Below, in pieces: positions 60,901-64,000 of a stretch of DNA of 64,000 nucleotides. The number at the start of each line of letters is the position of its first letter. Position 1 is the first letter of the stretch. The position numbers were made by a program, and so were the translations under genes. The notes below the pieces were generated by a model. That model was given only the letters and a program-made list of their open reading frames with translations, was not told the DNA's origin and searched no databases. The stretch spans positions 15,029,061 to 15,093,060 of the forward strand of contig CM038912.1 in assembly GCA_021904315.1 (NCBI GenBank). The letters are read 5' to 3'. The DNA comes from Sphagnum magellanicum (lineage: Eukaryota > Streptophyta > Sphagnopsida > Sphagnales > Sphagnaceae).

Positions 60901-62270
60901 AATGTGCGAAGAATGGCCTTGTGTCCATTTTGGTCCACATTATCTTGCACTCAGCTAGATTGGTTTCTATCTTGAAATCAGGGTTTAAAAAAATTAATTC
61001 AATGTAGTTTAATTGATAAAATTTGTAATGGATGATAATTGACAAACTTAGATTTAGTACCATATCCAAAACCACAATGGCAATCAAAACTACAGTTACA
61101 ACTTGGGCCATCACCTTTTTCCCTATGGTTATTCATGTAGCTTTAGTAGTGGCCATGTGAAACATAGGCTAGAGTGTCATGACCCTTGTTTGATTTAAAT
61201 TAGGCACACTAACTAGAAAAGTCCAGAACTCTTTAGAAATGCTTGGAAAGTTCGAACAAGCACCTAAGGGCATTCCCTCCCCTTTTGTAAAGGACTACCC
61301 AAATTTACCAGGTTTGGGCTCACTTTAGAGTGGACCCCTATTTCTTGTGAGTATGAAGAGACTCTCCAACAAAAGTAGATTAAAGTTTAGTGTAGTTGGT
61401 GAACCACACCTTATTGACACCGATTGACTAAATGCAATGAATGGCATCGATAAATGATTCCCTTGCACAACAATGTTGTGCATTATGAAATTCCTTCAAA
61501 ATCCACACCAAACTTCCACTTCAAAATGTTCCAAGTTCCAAATAAGGAATTTTTTTTGAGATAGTTGATGCCAATTGTGATATGAAGCACAATATTCTTC
61601 TACCCACTCTCAAAGTCTAATGTGTTGTGTTTTGTTGTGCTTTTGAATCAGTATTGGTCACAAGCTCGAAGCAAAGGTTAGAACATGTATTGAGTGTCTT
61701 GCACTTATTAAAGCTTGTGATTGTTCCCTATTCAATAGGATGTTACTTATTCAAGATCTTTGAGAGGGAGCATCACATACTTTTTATTGGGTTGATTTGG
61801 GTCATTTGATGCTTCATTCAATTGTGTGCAAAAGTGCACTTGTTCACATCTGTGTGCATACATGATTTTTCCTTGGCAGACTGGTCAAAGAATTGGTGAC
61901 TCTGAAAGATTGAAAAATGTTTTGAGAGCTGCCCATAACTCCAAATGCCAGAAAATCATTTGCACATAAAACTCTGCCCTGACCAATAACTGGGACAAAG
62001 CGGGGAAAGAAAAAAACAGACAGATCCCAAAAAATATGAAAATTGGAAAAAAAAAATTGTTTGCTAATTTTGACAATTTCTATTAAAATGTGCAACACCA
62101 TTCCACAGGAAAATGATAAGTGAGTCTTTTCATTTCTATCTGCTTGACCAAGATGCCACACACTCTGCAGATAAAGCTCCCACAAAAGAACACATGTTTT
62201 ATAATTTTAAGCCAGAGCTTGAATATTACTTGTCAGCTGTTTTAGACATGCAGCTGCTCTATTGATCATC
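58000..62270. other. AT-rich intergenic DNA, no gene seen
   Basis: The - strand frame at 58209-58493 (94 aa) has a non-repetitive composition but no family that I recognise. Frames at 59465-59773, 60818-61114 and 61844-62185 likewise show no motif. No terminal repeats can be supported. Confidence 0.5.
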
Positions 62271-62274
62271 CAGT

Positions 62275-63104
62275 GTTCAAATTCTGGAGAGAAACACCCT
62301 CATCAAGTACCAAAGATGAGGTTTGTAACAACTTTGAATGCGGACCTTCTTGGATTTATTTCAACTGTTCCAAGCGTGTCCTTGTTCTTCAGATATACTA
62401 CTGGGTGGCATTGATCATGAGGGATCCTTGACTATGTTGCACTGTATACAGTGAAATGGATGCAAAAACACATAACAGGAAAAGAAGTGAGCTTCATTCA
62501 GATGCTGCTTCATGAGATAAGATTGTGAAACTGCCTCAGAAATCCTCCCCTCATAAGCCAAAATCCTACTCAAACACACACCCTTCACTCAGCAAGATCA
62601 TTTATATTTGATTCAAACTCGCATTTCCAATCCCAGTCTTTTTACCCACAATTAGGGTGCACAAACATGTCACTACTAACTGAGTACTGACCTTCATTGG
62701 TTGAACATAACTCAAGCTCAAATGAGACTACCAAATGGTGTCAAAAAGGTAAAATGTATAATGTGCATCACATAGTTATGGGAGTGCAATCAATGTAGTT
62801 ATGGGACCCTTTCAAAACTTGTGGCATCCCCAACACCCCTCCTTTCTTCTAAGTCTAGGAACATGGAGTACCTTTACTGATGTGTGAAGGTGATGTCTGT
62901 CACCTAACCTCAGCTTGATTGGCCCTCTCCAAAGTTGGCAGACTAAAATTGAGATCAACAACAGCAAATGGGCAGTAGAGGGACCACAAAGTCTCTTGGT
63001 GATCAAAGGGATAATAAGCTTCAGAACAACCATCTAAAATCTGATCTTCCATGCTAGCCCTGCTACAACGTCAGTCCTGACAGTCCTTCTGGGAATTCAG
63101 AAGC
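62275..63104 (-). other. Probable 3' UTR and downstream region of the LeuRS gene
   Basis: Directly downstream of the stop at 63105-63107 on the - strand. GC content is higher than in the AT-rich DNA to the left. No clear polyadenylation signal is visible. Confidence 0.4.
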
Positions 63105-64000
63105 TCACAGAAATGCTGCAACTGGATTTCCAGGTGTTGGAGGTGCTTGTCTCAGCTGGGTCTGGTATGATCCTGCCCTAGCCAGCGCATCTGCATCTGT
63201 GAAGGAATGGACACTCACTGTTTCTAACAAGAGCTGCCTTGTGATGAAATCTATATTTTCACGGAGAACTTCAATTTCTCCAAATGGTAACGTCAAGTCC
63301 AAAGCATGTTCACCAACTGAAAGAGTCTCATCTTTCTTGAACTTGATGAAGGGCATGCACTGCTTCTGAATTTGTTTGAAATCTGCTTGTTGGCCAACAG
63401 AGCTGCTCTTCAAATCTGCCATGATTTCTGCGTCGGGTGAAAAGGTCCGTGTAGACCTGTAATGGTTTTGCAAAATCTTCATGCATTCCTCTTGCCACCC
63501 ACCATAAGTTTCTGCCACAAAAATGAGTGCAATAGAGGGTGGTTTGGAAGGTACTGGCACCCCAGTGCTACCTTTGGCACCTTGCTTGACCTTCTTGGAT
63601 GCTGCTTGTTTTTGCAGGGTTTTCCGCGCAGTTACAATCACATCTTGCAAGTACTTGTTGGCCCTCTGGAGAATAAAATCTGGAGCCTCAGCCAATGGCC
63701 ACCCTGCTTTAACTGCAAAGCCCTCTTGTCTGAATATCTCAGACCAAACATGCTCTGCATAGTGTGGACAGATGGGAGTGAGAAGCCGTGTCTGCACATC
63801 CATGAATCTCCAAATGAGATCCTTATGCATACCTGCAGATCCGCAGGCAAGCCTGTATTCATCTCGGGCTGTTTGGAGATCATAGAAACCTGTCTTAAGT
63901 GCCTCCCTGAAGAGCATGGAGTTATAATTGTCTTCAGTTACTTTGATGGCAATGTTCATCTCATTATCAAACACCCGATCAGCAAATGAGGTGGCAGCAC
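63105..64000 (-). CDS. Cytosolic leucyl-tRNA synthetase, C-terminal part (partial)
   Basis: Attaches leucine to tRNA-Leu in the cytosol. The open frame runs from the window edge to a stop at 63105-63107, giving about 298 residues with no intron. Recognised by ADRVFDNEMNIAIKVTE, MLFREALKTGFYDLQ, ARDEYRLACGSAGM, RFMDVQTRLLTPICPHYAEH and AGWPLAEAP, which belong to the anticodon-binding region of eukaryotic/archaeal-type LeuRS, followed by the eukaryote-specific C-terminal extension ending QAPPTPGNPVAAFL. The catalytic HIGH and KMSKS motifs and the editing domain must lie beyond the window. The first visible codons are exon interior, not a start. The frame and key residues look intact. Confidence 0.93.
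   Translation of the reverse strand, partial: AATSFADRVFDNEMNIAIKVTEDNYNSMLFREALKTGFYDLQTARDEYRLACGSAGMHKDLIWRFMDVQTRLLTPICPHYAEHVWSEIFRQEGFAVKAGWPLAEAPDFILQRANKYLQDVIVTARKTLQKQAASKKVKQGAKGSTGVPVPSKPPSIALIFVAETYGGWQEECMKILQNHYRSTRTFSPDAEIMADLKSSSVGQQADFKQIQKQCMPFIKFKKDETLSVGEHALDLTLPFGEIEVLRENIDFITRQLLLETVSVHSFTDADALARAGSYQTQLRQAPPTPGNPVAAFL

Noticed and set aside
1..64000. tRNA, rRNA and CRISPR elements
   Set aside because: By eye I found no tRNA B-box with a cloverleaf, no rRNA-like sequence and no regular spacer array; the tandem repeats present are minisatellites.

Overview
This looks like nuclear DNA from a land plant with a large, repeat-rich genome. Genes carry GT-AG introns, long AT-rich spacers separate them, and the recognisable proteins are plant ones: a HECATE/INDEHISCENT-type bHLH, a plant LACTB2-like metallo-beta-lactamase protein and a cytosolic leucyl-tRNA synthetase. 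I cannot fix the lineage; a fern, lycophyte or gymnosperm fits the repeat content and intergenic length better than a compact angiosperm genome.

Only three protein-coding genes are well supported. (1) A group VIIIb bHLH transcription factor on the + strand, coding exons 17240-18391 and 19186-19482 (482 aa), behind a GC-richer leader of up to 2 kb. (2) A 12-exon metallo-hydrolase gene on the - strand (30301 down to 25284, about 596 aa). All metal-binding motifs are intact, the C-terminal winged-helix region is present and the protein ends in a hydrophobic segment followed by lysines. Two related MITEs lie in its first two introns. (3) The 3'-terminal exon of cytosolic leucyl-tRNA synthetase on the - strand (64000 down to 63105), running off the window.

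The rest is repeat. 1-12 kb: AT-rich DNA with a hAT-like MITE (4239-4720), telomere-like TTTAGGG-rich DNA (7.26-7.6 kb), and a 60-bp G-rich tandem repeat that flips into a C-rich one (10.35-11.1 kb). 13.6 and 31.7 kb: two inverted copies of an unnamed 320-335 bp repeat. 30.6-31.3 kb: a minisatellite just upstream of the hydrolase gene. 33-40 kb: two inverted copies of a TA-flanked MITE family and a three-member element family, one member of which looks like an internal-deletion derivative. 41.7-42.5 kb: a coiled-coil reading frame with 14 in-frame stops, 13 of them TAG/TAA, and almost no frameshift. 42.5-53.5 kb: a decayed Ty3/gypsy retrotransposon with LTR-like direct repeats and gag, reverse transcriptase, RNase H and integrase remnants. 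55.8-57.6 kb: a decayed hAT transposase.

The three genes do not form a pathway; their neighbourhood is incidental. I found no previously undescribed functional system. The most interesting signals are the stop-only decay at glutamine codons, the MITE families with clear terminal inverted repeats and target duplications, and the duplicated integrase segment flanking an unrelated 800-bp block.
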